A DNA stretch of 42,089 bases from Mesorhizobium waimense (GCF_003601975.1 NZ_QZWZ01000051.1:1-42089); one strand, 5' to 3'. Numbered from the stretch's first letter, positions 23,131 through 31,684 are shown. Notes: generated from the letters alone by a model not told the origin. Numbers and translations: made by a program.

Positions 23131-25538
23131 TCCGGGTCCCTCCCAAGAAAGATTGGCAACCAAACCTGCGGATCGTCGCCGACGCGCGCGCGCAGCGCGT
23201 CGAGCTCCTGAACCGTCTCAATTCGACCGGAGAGGATCTTGATCGCGTCAGGCATCGCGCCCAGATTGAGGCGCGCAATGACGCTGTCCTGATCATGCTT
23301 GATCAGGAATTTGCGGGCTTCGGGCGGGGTTTCGCGGATCCATTTGATCTCGCGCTCCGACAGCCCGAACGCCCTGTGCGATTCCTCGTCGGCCTTCGGG
23401 TTGGGGAAAAAAATATTGGTCGGCGTCTGTTCGATCAGCGTGTTGGCAATCGACGACTTCACAATATCCGCCGCGGACTGCGTGCCGAAGCCGATGATGC
23501 CATTCAGCTTGCGAATGGTTTTCAGCTTGTCCTTGATGAAGTAGCTGAAAATATCATTGTCCAGGAGCTTCCAGCCTTCATCGAGGAAGATCATGACCGG
23601 TTGCCCGTCAAGCAGCTCCTCGATGCGATGGAAGATATAGAGCAAGGCCGCGGTGCTGGTCGTTGCGTCGCTCAACACGCTCGTCATGTCGAAGCCGAAA
23701 ATGGACGACATCGAAAACGAGTCTTCCGCGTTGTTGAACAACCAACCGCGCTGATCCGGCCTCATCCATGGCTGCAAGCGCGAATAGAGATCGTCATCGC
23801 CGGCGCGCATCGCACCGCGCAACAGCTCGGCGAACTCCTCCATGGTTCGACCTTCGGGCGGCGCGCTCGCCACTTGGGCGATCGCGTTGCGGATGACTTG
23901 CTCCTCGCGCGTCGAGTGGGCGTGTCCGTCGGATCGACGCAGCATGAAGCTGAAAAGCTGGAAGAGGAATTCGCGGTTGCGCGGCGTATCGGGCAGGCGC
24001 AACGGATTGAAGCCGGAAGGCTCCCCGGCCTTCAGAACCTCATAGCGGCCGCCAAGCGACCGCACGAAGATATCCAGGCCACGATCCTTGTCGATCATCA
24101 CCAGCTTGGGGCGCGGCGTAATGCGCTGCGCCTGTGCCGCGAGAAAGCCGAGCAGCACCGTCTTGCCCGAGCCCGAGGGACCGTTCAGGGTGAAGTTGCC
24201 GAGGTCTCGAACATGGAAGTTGAAGAAGTAGGCCGTTTGCGACGTCGTCTCCAGGACGCTTATCGGCGTTCCCCAATGGACCCCGCCAGTCCGGCCGCTC
24301 GGATAGTTATGGAAGGCCGAGAAGCCCGCCATGTTCTTCGATGAGATCATCGACTTGCGCGCCACATAGGCGAAATTGCCAGGCAGGGTGGCCCAGAACG
24401 CAGGTTCACAATTCAGGTCCTCGCGAACCCACAGGGCGGACACCTCCGTCAGCGCCGTGCCGACATCGGTCACGCAGCGCGCCACGTCGTCCATGGTTTT
24501 CCCGAGGCACAGCACCGTCAGATGATGCAAGCCATAGAGCGCTTCCGAGGACAGAAGCTCATCGCGCGCTTCACCGAGTTGATCGGCCACGATCGAGCCG
24601 GCTTCATCCGACATGTCGATCTTGCGCCCGACCCGCTCCATCTGGGTCAGCGCCTGGGGCTTGTCGATGATGGCGAAGGATTGCGTCACGATGAATTCGT
24701 GCGGCACCTTCAGCATGGGGTTGAGCATCCCTGGTCCCGTAATGGAGGGGTACTCGCCGACCGAAATGATGGCGCCGTATCGCGTTTCGCCAGGGAACGC
24801 CCCGCGAATTTCCAGCGCATTCGGGCCAAAGAACAGCCGCTTCGTCGCTAGCGCCTCCGCGAGTTTCATGCGCGGCAGTGCCATCGGCCGCGGCGATCCG
24901 CCATTGACGAGCTGCACCAGGAATTCCAGCGGCTCGGAATGCCAAACGTCACTGCGCTTGACGACGGTGAGAACCCGCGCGCCATACGCCTGCAGGCTCT
25001 CTCGGACGGCTTTCATCACGTCCGTGAGTTCGATCAGCGCCCGCTCCTCGCTCGAAGAGCGACCGTCCGCGGCCCTTCGTCCCAAAAGCTTGCGGATCAC
25101 GAGATCCGCGGTCCCGACCGTGCCTTGCAGCTCGCGCCGCACGATCGTCAGGTAGATGTCGTTCACAAACGTGCGCTGGGTGCGCAGGGCCGCCGTGTAG
25201 CGCTGATCCAGCTCTTGGCAGAACTTATTCTCGAAGCTCGACTCGATCGCCGGCTTCACCTCGCGGCGCAGGATATGCGAGTAGATCGCATAGCGGGAGT
25301 TCGCCAACCCCCGAATGAGATCGTTGCGGCCGAGCAGGCGCGAATTGATCTCGGCGATATCGATCGTCTCGAAGCACAGTCCGCTCATGTGAACGAAGGA
25401 CATCAACATGCCGTCCTGCGTCTTGATCACCTCGTCGGACACATGCCGCGAATAGGGTATGTGGGCCGAAACCGGATTCTCCCGACGAGACACGGCCCCG
25501 AAACTCAGTTCATCGTGAAGAGCCCGTGCGATCGCCAC
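23127..25538 (-). CDS. virB4: VirB4 ATPase
   Basis: An 803-residue VirB4/CagE ATPase, the most conserved T4SS subunit. The N-terminal domain (VSAHIPYSRHVSDEVIKTQD) is followed by Walker A (FTLNGPSGSGKTVLLGFLAA), PKLVMIDKDRGLDIFVRSLG, and Walker B (QPVMIFLDEGWKLLD), then the GFGTQSAADIV and EQTPTNIFFPNPKA motifs. GTG 25538 is chosen: it lies one base after the virB3 stop and leaves the family's usual N-terminus; the frame is open further upstream but only as antisense of virB3 reading. Confidence 0.93.
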   Translation of the reverse strand: MAIARALHDELSFGAVSRRENPVSAHIPYSRHVSDEVIKTQDGMLMSFVHMSGLCFETIDIAEINSRLLGRNDLIRGLANSRYAIYSHILRREVKPAIESSFENKFCQELDQRYTAALRTQRTFVNDIYLTIVRRELQGTVGTADLVIRKLLGRRAADGRSSSEERALIELTDVMKAVRESLQAYGARVLTVVKRSDVWHSEPLEFLVQLVNGGSPRPMALPRMKLAEALATKRLFFGPNALEIRGAFPGETRYGAIISVGEYPSITGPGMLNPMLKVPHEFIVTQSFAIIDKPQALTQMERVGRKIDMSDEAGSIVADQLGEARDELLSSEALYGLHHLTVLCLGKTMDDVARCVTDVGTALTEVSALWVREDLNCEPAFWATLPGNFAYVARKSMISSKNMAGFSAFHNYPSGRTGGVHWGTPISVLETTSQTAYFFNFHVRDLGNFTLNGPSGSGKTVLLGFLAAQAQRITPRPKLVMIDKDRGLDIFVRSLGGRYEVLKAGEPSGFNPLRLPDTPRNREFLFQLFSFMLRRSDGHAHSTREEQVIRNAIAQVASAPPEGRTMEEFAELLRGAMRAGDDDLYSRLQPWMRPDQRGWLFNNAEDSFSMSSIFGFDMTSVLSDATTSTAALLYIFHRIEELLDGQPVMIFLDEGWKLLDNDIFSYFIKDKLKTIRKLNGIIGFGTQSAADIVKSSIANTLIEQTPTNIFFPNPKADEESHRAFGLSEREIKWIRETPPEARKFLIKHDQDSVIARLNLGAMPDAIKILSGRIETVQELDALRARVGDDPQVWLPIFLGRDPE

Positions 25539-25539
25539 G

Positions 25540-25848
25540 TCACACCCGGTAACTGCGCGCCCCCCAGAAGCTGGCGCTCCGGGGCGGCATCTTTCGTGAA
25601 CGGATGAACATGATCTCGATGAACATGGGATCGCGCATGATCGCGATCCTGGTAACCGCATAGAGCGGCACGCAGATACAGAGCATGATCAGATTATGGG
25701 TTGCAAGGAACACGACAGCGGTCAGCACGCCGATGAACCCCGCTAGCTCGTAGGGGATGCCGAGCACCGTCGGCGCTCGGGTCAAGCCCTTGACCAGCGG
25801 AGTGATCAACAGTCTGGGCTCGCCAGGGTCGATCCGGCCGTCTGCCAT
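25540..25848 (-). CDS. virB3: VirB3 inner-membrane protein
   Basis: A 102-residue protein with a hydrophobic hairpin (LAGFIGVLTAVVFLATHNLI and MLCICVPLYAVTRI) followed by RDPMFIEIMFIRSR, typical of VirB3/TrbD. It is required for pilus assembly with VirB4, into which it is fused in some systems. ATG 25848 has AAGGTGAT upstream. It lies five bases after virB2 and one base before virB4. Confidence 0.92.
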   Translation of the reverse strand: MADGRIDPGEPRLLITPLVKGLTRAPTVLGIPYELAGFIGVLTAVVFLATHNLIMLCICVPLYAVTRIAIMRDPMFIEIMFIRSRKMPPRSASFWGARSYRV

Positions 25849-25853
25849 GCCGA

Positions 25854-26165
25854 TCACCTTCCGACCGCGGATTGAAAGAATTCGACGATCTGGGCCGAGC
25901 CGAAGACCAGCACGATACCCAAGACCCAGCTTCCGGCCACAAACCATGAAAGGCGTGCCGCCCAGGCCATGAAGCCCATGAAAATGCAGAACAGAACCGC
26001 CAAAGCCGTCGCGATCGGCCCGGTCAAGGTCTGCACCAACGTCTGCAGCGTGCTTTGCACCGGCTGGAGATTTCCGCCCCCAGCCATCGCTTGCGTTGCC
26101 AAGAGCATGAGCGGCATCGCCACACCAGTGCCGCGTGCAGCAAACATCTTCCACAAGGTCATCAA
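25854..26165 (-). CDS. virB2: VirB2 major pilin
   Basis: A 103-residue pilin precursor with a signal peptide cleaved after QAMA (about residue 28) and two hydrophobic helices (PIATALAVLFCIFMGFMAWA; WFVAGSWVLGIVLVFGSAQI) joined by a short basic loop. This is the VirB2/TrbC layout. It forms the conjugative pilus and starts nine bases after virB1. Confidence 0.92.
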   Translation of the reverse strand: MMTLWKMFAARGTGVAMPLMLLATQAMAGGGNLQPVQSTLQTLVQTLTGPIATALAVLFCIFMGFMAWAARLSWFVAGSWVLGIVLVFGSAQIVEFFQSAVGR

Positions 26166-26174
26166 AGCTTCTCC

Positions 26175-27032
26175 TCAGTCAAAGTTTTGCACCATCCCGC
26201 CTTGCCAGACCGGCGCCGTCGCTTCGCGAGACTTCATTGTGCTGCCATTGCGGGAATTGGTGCGGGATGTCGGATCATTTCGTTGATCCGGTGCAACGGC
26301 CGCAGCCGGTTGAACGCCGGCCAGGTCAAGGCTCACCGCCCCGGCGGGCATCACTGCCTCAGACCCGACCGATGGCCATTGGTAGAAATCGTTGATGACG
26401 TTGGCGACGTAGCCAACCGTCTCGGGGTAGGGCGGCACGCCCTTATATTTGAGAACCGCGATCTCGCCGGCATTGTAGGCGGCGAGCATGTATATCGGGT
26501 TCGGAAATTTGCGATGCAGATCCCGCAGAAAGCCGATCCCACCTTTCACATTGTCCGCTGGATCGCAGATATTGACACCGTAGCTTACCGCCGTGGACGG
26601 CAGAAGCTGCATCAGGCCATAGGCCCCTTTGGGCGATAGCGCGCCGGAATTGAAGCGGCTTTCGGCCCGGGCAACCGCGAGGACGAGGGGCGGGGCAAAG
26701 CCTTGCTGGCGCGCGACCGCTTCGACGATCCGCTGTCCTTCTTCCTTCGACAGGGCCGCGACGCCGGGGCATGGGTTGTCAGCCAAGGTCGATGTCACCG
26801 TAGCGGCCGCGCGGTCAGCACCTCCCGCCGCACCGATCCGCTGCACGGCCTGGCTTTCAACCTGGTAGGCCGGCATCACCCGGCCATTCACGTCGACGGC
26901 AGCATTAACGCTGCGCGTGGCAGGTGCTGTAACTCGGTCCTGGAATTTCTGCGCAGCTTCCTGTGCAGACGCCGCTTGGCACGTCGCCAGGATCGCACCC
27001 GCTGCAAGTACCGCTTTGCGGGATCGAATCAT
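26175..27032 (-). CDS. virB1: VirB1 lytic transglycosylase
   Basis: A 285-residue exported protein: signal peptide (AVLAAGAILATCQAASA), then a soluble-lytic-transglycosylase domain with the catalytic Glu in LAVARAESRFNSGALSPKGA, followed by YGLMQLLPSTA and NPIYMLAAYNAGE. The C-terminus is Ala/Pro/Asn-rich. It opens the peptidoglycan for the channel. ATG 27032 follows AGGATT at a good distance. As the first operon gene, its upstream 90 bp should hold the virB promoter. Confidence 0.93.
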   Translation of the reverse strand: MIRSRKAVLAAGAILATCQAASAQEAAQKFQDRVTAPATRSVNAAVDVNGRVMPAYQVESQAVQRIGAAGGADRAAATVTSTLADNPCPGVAALSKEEGQRIVEAVARQQGFAPPLVLAVARAESRFNSGALSPKGAYGLMQLLPSTAVSYGVNICDPADNVKGGIGFLRDLHRKFPNPIYMLAAYNAGEIAVLKYKGVPPYPETVGYVANVINDFYQWPSVGSEAVMPAGAVSLDLAGVQPAAAVAPDQRNDPTSRTNSRNGSTMKSREATAPVWQGGMVQNFD

Positions 27033-27121
27033 TAAAATAATCCTGCGCCGTTGCCGATTCTGTAATGCGGAATTAATACAATGAATCGATGAACTGCAAT
27101 CGCGAAATTGAGGCAGGCACA
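27033..27121. promoter_or_regulatory. Divergent promoter region, virB operon versus trbM-like operon
   Basis: Only 89 bases separate the two divergent starts, so both promoters and any operator must overlap here. The segment is AT-rich relative to its surroundings (TTAAAATAAT; GGAATTAATACAATG). I cannot assign -35/-10 boxes with confidence. A TAATGAT sequence at the virB1 start (complement of 27027-27033) weakly resembles the half-site at 28806-28850. Confidence 0.45.
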
Positions 27122-27661
27122 ATGAAAATGAGCAAGGTTCTTCCCGTTGTGGCGTTTTTGCCGACCTTGGCGGCTCTGTCCCCGGCGCCGGCCCATGCTG
27201 ATGATTTTGGCTGCAAGGTCTTGCTGTGCATCCTCAACCCGCAGGGTTGGGCGAGCGTCGGGGAATGTGTGCCTCCGGTCGAGCGCGCTTTCCGTATGGT
27301 CGCGCATGGGGAGGCCTGGCCCCAGTGCCCCGAGGCCGGCAGTTCCGGTCGTATCGGATATGAGAAATTCAAACCCTGCCCAGACGGCACGATCGCCGTC
27401 TCGCCCGAGACGGAATCGAGCGGGAGCGACAACAGCTCTCGCTCACAAACTGTCTACAAGCCCGACAATAACGGCGCTTTGTGTGCTGCGCGGAATGCAA
27501 CGAATGCCTCTTGGGGCACGAACGCGAGAGGTTCGGGTTACGGTGCGCGTCCAACATCGGCCGTGACGCGGCGCGAGCAGAGGACGGAGCCAAACTATCT
27601 CGATCTCACGACGACCGACGGCAAACAACGGTTCTGGTTCAATCTGAGCAGGTATCAATAA
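27122..27661 (+). CDS. TrbM-like exported protein
   Basis: A 179-residue protein with a signal peptide (VLPVVAFLPTLAALSPAPAH) and a Cys-containing N-terminal domain (DDFGCKVLLCILNPQGWASV, GECVPPVERAF, WPQCPEAGS). The 'C..LLC......ECVP...R' spacing resembles TrbM of IncP plasmids. The C-terminal half is Ser/Asn-rich and ends with LTTTDGKQRFWFNL. TrbM is exported and associated with conjugation, role unclear. It is divergent from virB1 and overlaps the next gene (TAATG), so the two form a transfer-linked operon. Confidence 0.65.
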   Translation: MKMSKVLPVVAFLPTLAALSPAPAHADDFGCKVLLCILNPQGWASVGECVPPVERAFRMVAHGEAWPQCPEAGSSGRIGYEKFKPCPDGTIAVSPETESSGSDNSSRSQTVYKPDNNGALCAARNATNASWGTNARGSGYGARPTSAVTRREQRTEPNYLDLTTTDGKQRFWFNLSRYQ

Positions 27662-28260
27662 TGAAACCTGGCTTCGCCGCCGCCGGCATTCTCGCGGCCG
27701 TCCTCGCCAGTGTTCCGGCACTGGCCGAGGACAAATCCAACCCCTGGTTTCCGATCCCCGCCACAGCATCGTTCAGCACCGGCGACAGCTGGACCTATGC
27801 CGGTGAGACCCACCGTCTCTACGGCGTTCAAGCCTGCCTGCGAGGCACATATTTCACAAATAGGGCAGGGGGGCATGTCGATTGCGGGGAGGCAAGCCTT
27901 GCAATGCTCGTCTCGCTCATCCGGGATCTCAAACCTCAATGCTACACGGCCGCCTGGCAGGCCGCGACCAAAACGCGCTTCGTCGTTTGCGTCGCGCAGC
28001 CTACTTCAGGATCCGCGGCCGGTTCTCGCATCGATCTCGGCACGGCGCTGATCTCGACCGGCTGGGCGTTCGCGGCTGTCACTCCGAACGGCGCTCCGGT
28101 CCATGCTCCCTATATCGTCGCGCAGGAGGTCGCTAAAAAGCAGTACCTTGGCCTGTGGCAGTTTGCCGACGTGCCCGATCCGAATGCCATCATCCTCCGC
28201 GATATCCGAAACGCATCTAACCAGGCTGGTCAGTCTTCGAATCCGCCTGCAAATCGATAA
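27661..28260 (+). CDS. Exported nuclease-fold protein, apparently degenerate
   Basis: A 199-residue protein with a signal peptide cleaved after ALA. The region HRLYGVQACLRG ... DCGEASLAMLVSLI ... TRFVVCVAQ ... IDLGTALISTGWAFA ... YIVAQEVAKKQYLGLWQF follows the staphylococcal-nuclease/ExoI layout. The catalytic 'GIDTPE' motif is replaced by GVQACL, so Asp and Glu are missing and the nuclease is probably inactive, with extra Cys suggesting disulfides. It is co-translated with the TrbM-like gene. It may be a structural periplasmic protein of the transfer machine. Confidence 0.6.
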   Translation: MKPGFAAAGILAAVLASVPALAEDKSNPWFPIPATASFSTGDSWTYAGETHRLYGVQACLRGTYFTNRAGGHVDCGEASLAMLVSLIRDLKPQCYTAAWQAATKTRFVVCVAQPTSGSAAGSRIDLGTALISTGWAFAAVTPNGAPVHAPYIVAQEVAKKQYLGLWQFADVPDPNAIILRDIRNASNQAGQSSNPPANR

Positions 28261-28439
28261 CCGGTCCCCGGCGCGTTGGATCATACTGTACATTCTGCTG
28301 AGGCCATTGGAACTCGGGACGTCGCCTTGCGCAAAGGCGTCTAATCATTTGCGTTACCGTATCAGGCAGATCGCAGACCTGATGAAACAGGCGGACGGTC
28401 TGTGCGCGGGATTGAGCGGTTGCTGGCGCGTTGGGACTG

Positions 28440-28781
28440 TTAGAGTTTGAAGCGGCCAAGGCGCCGATCGTTGAGGCGGTACTGCCAGATGAGGTTCGGA
28501 TCCTTGGGGTTGACGCCGAATGTCGACCAAGGGGAGCGATCGGGCTTTGCAGCGTCATGTAAAGGAAGATCGTCATCACAGCGCGACAGCTGAAACGAGG
28601 AGGGAAGACGATAACGTCCGAGTTTGCGCGTCAGAAACGCGATGACACAGACGGCGGCGAGGGACAGGATCAAGAAAGCAGTGGAAAAGCTGAGCATGCG
28701 AAGGCCGGCTTCCTGATCGGGCAGGGCGAAGAAAGCGAGCACGCCGCCGGCGAAAATTGCGAACGCGAACCTCATGAACAT
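28440..28781 (-). CDS. Small membrane protein, hypothetical
   Basis: A 113-residue protein with two N-terminal hydrophobic helices (FAFAIFAGGVLAFFALP; FSTAFLILSLAAVCVIAFLT), a polar linker, and a soluble tail ending STFGVNPKDPNLIWQYRLN. AGGAGG lies nine bases before the ATG, which supports the start. It is transcribed away from a 14-bp-arm inverted repeat at 28806-28850. I do not recognise a family. The 180 bp between its end and the nuclease-like gene hold nothing identifiable. Confidence 0.7.
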   Translation of the reverse strand: MFMRFAFAIFAGGVLAFFALPDQEAGLRMLSFSTAFLILSLAAVCVIAFLTRKLGRYRLPSSFQLSRCDDDLPLHDAAKPDRSPWSTFGVNPKDPNLIWQYRLNDRRLGRFKL

Positions 28782-28805
28782 GAGAGAGAGCCTCCTATTT
28801 CGATG

Positions 28806-28850
28806 TTGATCATTATAATATCACAGATCGGCCGTCATTATAATGATCAA
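28806..28850. promoter_or_regulatory. Perfect 14-bp inverted repeat operator
   Basis: TTGATCATTATAAT (28806-28819) and ATTATAATGATCAA (28837-28850) are exact reverse complements separated by 17 bases. The site is 25 bp upstream of the small membrane protein gene. A related half-site (TGATCATTTAATTATTCA) lies at 29227-29244, upstream of the XRE regulator. The two arms are about three helical turns apart centre to centre, consistent with a dimeric repressor or two cooperating dimers. Confidence 0.7.
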
Positions 28851-29455
28851 TGGAGATAGGCTGGCCCCTCATGGATCAAGCGTCTTTCGACGGCGGGCGG
28901 CATGGTGCCGCTTTCGGCGGTACCGGCTTCAGACTGCGGCGGATTACCCGTCGCCTTTTCAGCTCGAACAGGGATAGAGATTGGATCCTCGCCAACTCCG
29001 CGGGGCCAAGCCTTGAGGTCCGTTTTGAGCGTAATCGGCAAATGCGAATCGTGAGCTGCGCAGCCGCCTAATATCGTTACATAGCCGGGAAATCATCCAC
29101 GCTCTTGAAAACAGCGGCGTCGAGGTTTCGCTTATGGTCGACCTGAACCAGGTCATTCAAAATGGTATGGGGCAACAATTGCAGGGCCTGCCTGCCGCGG
29201 GGCCAGAGAACAGGGTTGTCCCGGATGATCATTTAATTATTCATTTTCAACAGGGGCATGCAGATCGAAATGCTATCGTGTTTGGAATGATTTTAGCGGC
29301 GGCTAAAAGCTATACGACGTCACTTTACGGGAGTATGGGGACGATGCGCGACACTTTGATAGGCCAATGAATCATCGTTTCGGCTAACAGCCTGAGCACT
29401 AGACATTTTACAGAAAATGGCCGTCATATTCCGACCGATAAGCAGGAGTGCAACC
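28851..29455. other. Poorly coding stretch upstream of the XRE gene
   Basis: Short competing frames exist on both strands; none is convincing. The best is 29134-29370 (+), a 78-residue frame containing VIQNGMGQQL and AIVFGMILAAAKSYTTSLYG, with a weak AGG upstream. Read further back the same frame gives SREIIHALENSGVEV, recalling the start of HicA-type toxins but without the KGSHH motif, so at most a vestige. A TGATCATT half-site sits at 29227. Confidence 0.35.
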
Positions 29456-29908
29456 GTGCCGATATTTAAAAACAAGACAGAAGACAGCGATGGTTGGCTT
29501 TCGATCCTGCTCGCGCTGCGACTTCGCCAAATCGAGAACGAGTACCCGGACTATGCGAGTTTTGCCGACGCTACGGGGCTATCGCGCGGCACGCTCTACC
29601 AGTTGCGGACGGGGAAGGGGAACCCGACATTCGTCACCCTGGAGCGGCTGGCACGGCATCTGAAGGTGCCGGTGTGGACGCTCGTTGGTCGGACTGGTGA
29701 CGACGACAGCGTGAAGCGGGACATCGAGACGTTCGGCTTCAACTTCAACGAGATTGCCCGGCATATCGAGGCCACGCGTGCTGTGAAGCGCTCGATGACG
29801 GAGTTCAGTGGTGTACCTTCTTTGAAAGAGGCAGTCAGCCCCGCTGGGGCAACCTCCGAGAAGAAGCGGCTGCCTCCGGCCAAAAAGGGACGCAGGACAA
29901 GCCAGTAG
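29456..29908 (+). CDS. XRE-family transcriptional regulator
   Basis: A 150-residue protein with a helix-turn-helix: LALRLRQIENEYPDYASFAD, ATGLSRGTLYQLRTGKGNPT, FVTLERLARHLKVPVWTLVG. The C-terminal third is basic and Pro/Lys-rich. GTG 29456 is chosen because AGGAG (29443-29447) sits eight bases before it; an in-frame ATG lies at 29417 without such a site. It is the nearest DNA-binding protein to the TGATCATT sites at 28806-28850 and 29227, hence the candidate ligand. Target genes unknown. Confidence 0.8.
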   Translation: MPIFKNKTEDSDGWLSILLALRLRQIENEYPDYASFADATGLSRGTLYQLRTGKGNPTFVTLERLARHLKVPVWTLVGRTGDDDSVKRDIETFGFNFNEIARHIEATRAVKRSMTEFSGVPSLKEAVSPAGATSEKKRLPPAKKGRRTSQ

Positions 29909-30053
29909 CATACAAGAAAAGTAGAATCTGCTAAACTACCAGCGTAGATTCATTTGCTACGATAGGCAGAAAATATATTTTATATTTCTTTGACTCGCAT
30001 CAGGAAATCCGCCAGCGTCGATGTAATGTTATCATTTTGCTGAAGGGTCCACG

Positions 30054-30386
30054 ATGCAAGCGAATATCTGGCAAGTCGCAGGAGACGACGCGCTTTATAG
30101 GGAGGCGGCAGCGTTCGTCGATTGCCACCCGAAACCATGGGTGGAAGAGGTTTCGGAATTTCTGCGGAAGAAAGGCAAGCCCGAGGCAATCACTTTGGTG
30201 ATCGGACAGTTCATCGTGGCGGCTCTGTTCGAAGGACGATACGCGGATCTGCTGTACTGGTCGCTGGTTGCGGCCGAAGTGAACTGCGTTGTGATGGAGC
30301 AATGGCCTGATGATGTGCGCCAGGAGCTGGCGAGCCATCTGAAACGGGGATTTGGAAAGCTCTCGTCGCGAAATCTCTCCCATTGA
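30054..30386 (+). CDS. Hypothetical soluble protein
   Basis: A 110-residue protein, MQANIWQVAGDDALYREAAA ... PWVEEVSEFLRKKGKPEAIT ... FIVAALFEGRYADLLYWSLV, with balanced composition and no export signal. The spacing before ATG 30054 has AAGGG. The minus-strand alternative here is Arg/Ser-rich and unconvincing. I do not recognise a family. The 145 bp between the XRE gene and this one contain two GTAGA...TGCTA repeats (about 29921 and 29944). Confidence 0.6.
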   Translation: MQANIWQVAGDDALYREAAAFVDCHPKPWVEEVSEFLRKKGKPEAITLVIGQFIVAALFEGRYADLLYWSLVAAEVNCVVMEQWPDDVRQELASHLKRGFGKLSSRNLSH

Positions 30387-30428
30387 AGGAGGCGTGCCGA
30401 CGGCGTGGCCTTCAACGGGAAGATGGGG

Positions 30429-31154
30429 TTACACCTGACCAGAGGCGACATTGATATCGTTGCCGGTCGGGCCTGGAGCGGCAGAGGCGAGTTTTGTGTC
30501 GCCTCCTGTATTGAAATCCCCCGGCCCCAGGCACGCGGCCATGTCACCTTCTTGGCAGCTGGCGTCGGCCATGGAGCGTGCGTTCTTCGCCATATCGCAG
30601 ATGGTTGTCCCGTTGATATCGGAGAATCCGCTACAGCGGCCTGAGCGAACCATCTGCTGGCAATTGCCAGTCCCCAATTGAATACAGGCCGCAATAAATG
30701 AGCCATCGACCTTCTGACCGTCGAAGGTCCCCATCTGGATGAGCTGCTTGACGGGCGCGGAGTTATAGCCGTCGTTTGTAAGCTTGGCCCAGGTGTCGAC
30801 CTGAAACTGGAGGGATTGGCAGCCAAACTCGGAACGCGACATGCCTGCGTAGTTTTTGATGTTGGTGTTGTTCAGCTGGAAAATGCCGGTGCAGCAAGAG
30901 CCATTGTAGACGCCTTTGTTGCCGCCGGATTCGAAGCGACCGAGGCCGCCAAGGCTGCACGATGTGGTTTTCAGCTCGTCGTGCAGGGACGAATTCTTCA
31001 CGGCATCTGTGATGTACTGTGCGGAGTAGTCGGTGCGCTCGCAATATTGTGCGCCGGCTGCATATGCTGCCGTCACCGAATTGCAGACTAGAAGGCCGGC
31101 CGCAAGGACGCTGCTGAGTTTGGAATAGAGACGATACATAGGAATGCGCCTCAT
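30429..31154 (-). CDS. Exported Cys-rich lysozyme-like protein
   Basis: A 241-residue protein with a signal peptide (YSKLSSVLAAGLLVCNSVTA). The segment LGGLGRFESGGNKGVYNGSC, then CTGIFQLNNTNIKNYAGMSR has the arrangement of transglycosylase/lysozyme domains: a Glu followed by Ser-Gly-Gly-Asn, then a Gly-(I/L)-(F/M)-Q-L motif. About a dozen cysteines, including CC, imply disulfides in the periplasm or outside. It would be a second wall-active enzyme besides VirB1. ATG 31154 overlaps the upstream stop (ATGA); ATG 31139, preceded by GAGGCG, is an alternative. Confidence 0.65.
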   Translation of the reverse strand: MRRIPMYRLYSKLSSVLAAGLLVCNSVTAAYAAGAQYCERTDYSAQYITDAVKNSSLHDELKTTSCSLGGLGRFESGGNKGVYNGSCCTGIFQLNNTNIKNYAGMSRSEFGCQSLQFQVDTWAKLTNDGYNSAPVKQLIQMGTFDGQKVDGSFIAACIQLGTGNCQQMVRSGRCSGFSDINGTTICDMAKNARSMADASCQEGDMAACLGPGDFNTGGDTKLASAAPGPTGNDINVASGQV

Positions 31155-31684
31155 GGAAGCTTGGCGCTGGTTGTGCATCGAGACCACTCCTTGCCGCCGA
31201 CGAAGGAACGAAAATCGATCTCTTTGGCGTTCGCTTTGACGTCGATTTCGGTTCGATCGTTACGATTGGCCTGGGGTCGATCGTCGTCGGACAGATCGAC
31301 GTAGCAGGCTTCCGCGCGTGCAATGATTTTGCCGCTGTCTGGATCAATGATGCGCGCCTCGCATAGGTCAGGCTCTATGGAAGAGCCGGCGTTGTTTGCG
31401 CCAGTCTCGCATTTGCGGGTCGAGGCGATCGAGACGATGAAGGTATGCGATCCGACTTTGATGGGCTTCGACAGGATATCGAGTGGCGGTATCTGCCCGG
31501 CCGGAATGGTTCTGTGCAGCTCGTCACGCCAATAGGCGGCTTTCGAGGCGATGATATCGGACCATGCGGTCTGTATGGCCGGCTGCGCGTCTGTGGTCGT
31601 GAGCGACTGGTAGCCTAGAGGCTCCCATGCGTGTGCGGAGATGGCAGACATGGGGATAATCGCGAGGGCGGCAAGCGTGGACAT
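31151..31684 (-). CDS. Exported protein with conserved cysteine pattern (copy 1)
   Basis: A 177-residue protein: signal peptide MSTLAALAIIPMSAISAHA, then a domain with RKC-x15-C-x18-C and a C-terminal Cys, and SGKIIARAEACYVDLSDDD. AGGAGG precedes ATG 31684 by seven bases. The next gene downstream on the minus strand starts within its stop. It shares cysteine spacing and local sequence with the gene at 31897-32487. No known family; probably periplasmic and, given its partner, linked to the lysozyme-like protein. Confidence 0.65.
   Translation of the reverse strand: MSTLAALAIIPMSAISAHAWEPLGYQSLTTTDAQPAIQTAWSDIIASKAAYWRDELHRTIPAGQIPPLDILSKPIKVGSHTFIVSIASTRKCETGANNAGSSIEPDLCEARIIDPDSGKIIARAEACYVDLSDDDRPQANRNDRTEIDVKANAKEIDFRSFVGGKEWSRCTTSAKLP

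Noticed and set aside
29074..29370. Possible HicA toxin start (SREIIHALENSG)
   Set aside because: No start codon, and the conserved Gly-Ser-His-His motif of HicA is absent; at best a vestige.
30095..30826. Minus-strand frame overlapping the hypothetical gene and the lysozyme-like gene end
   Set aside because: Ser/Arg/Pro-rich shadow; the overlapping frames have better composition and starts.
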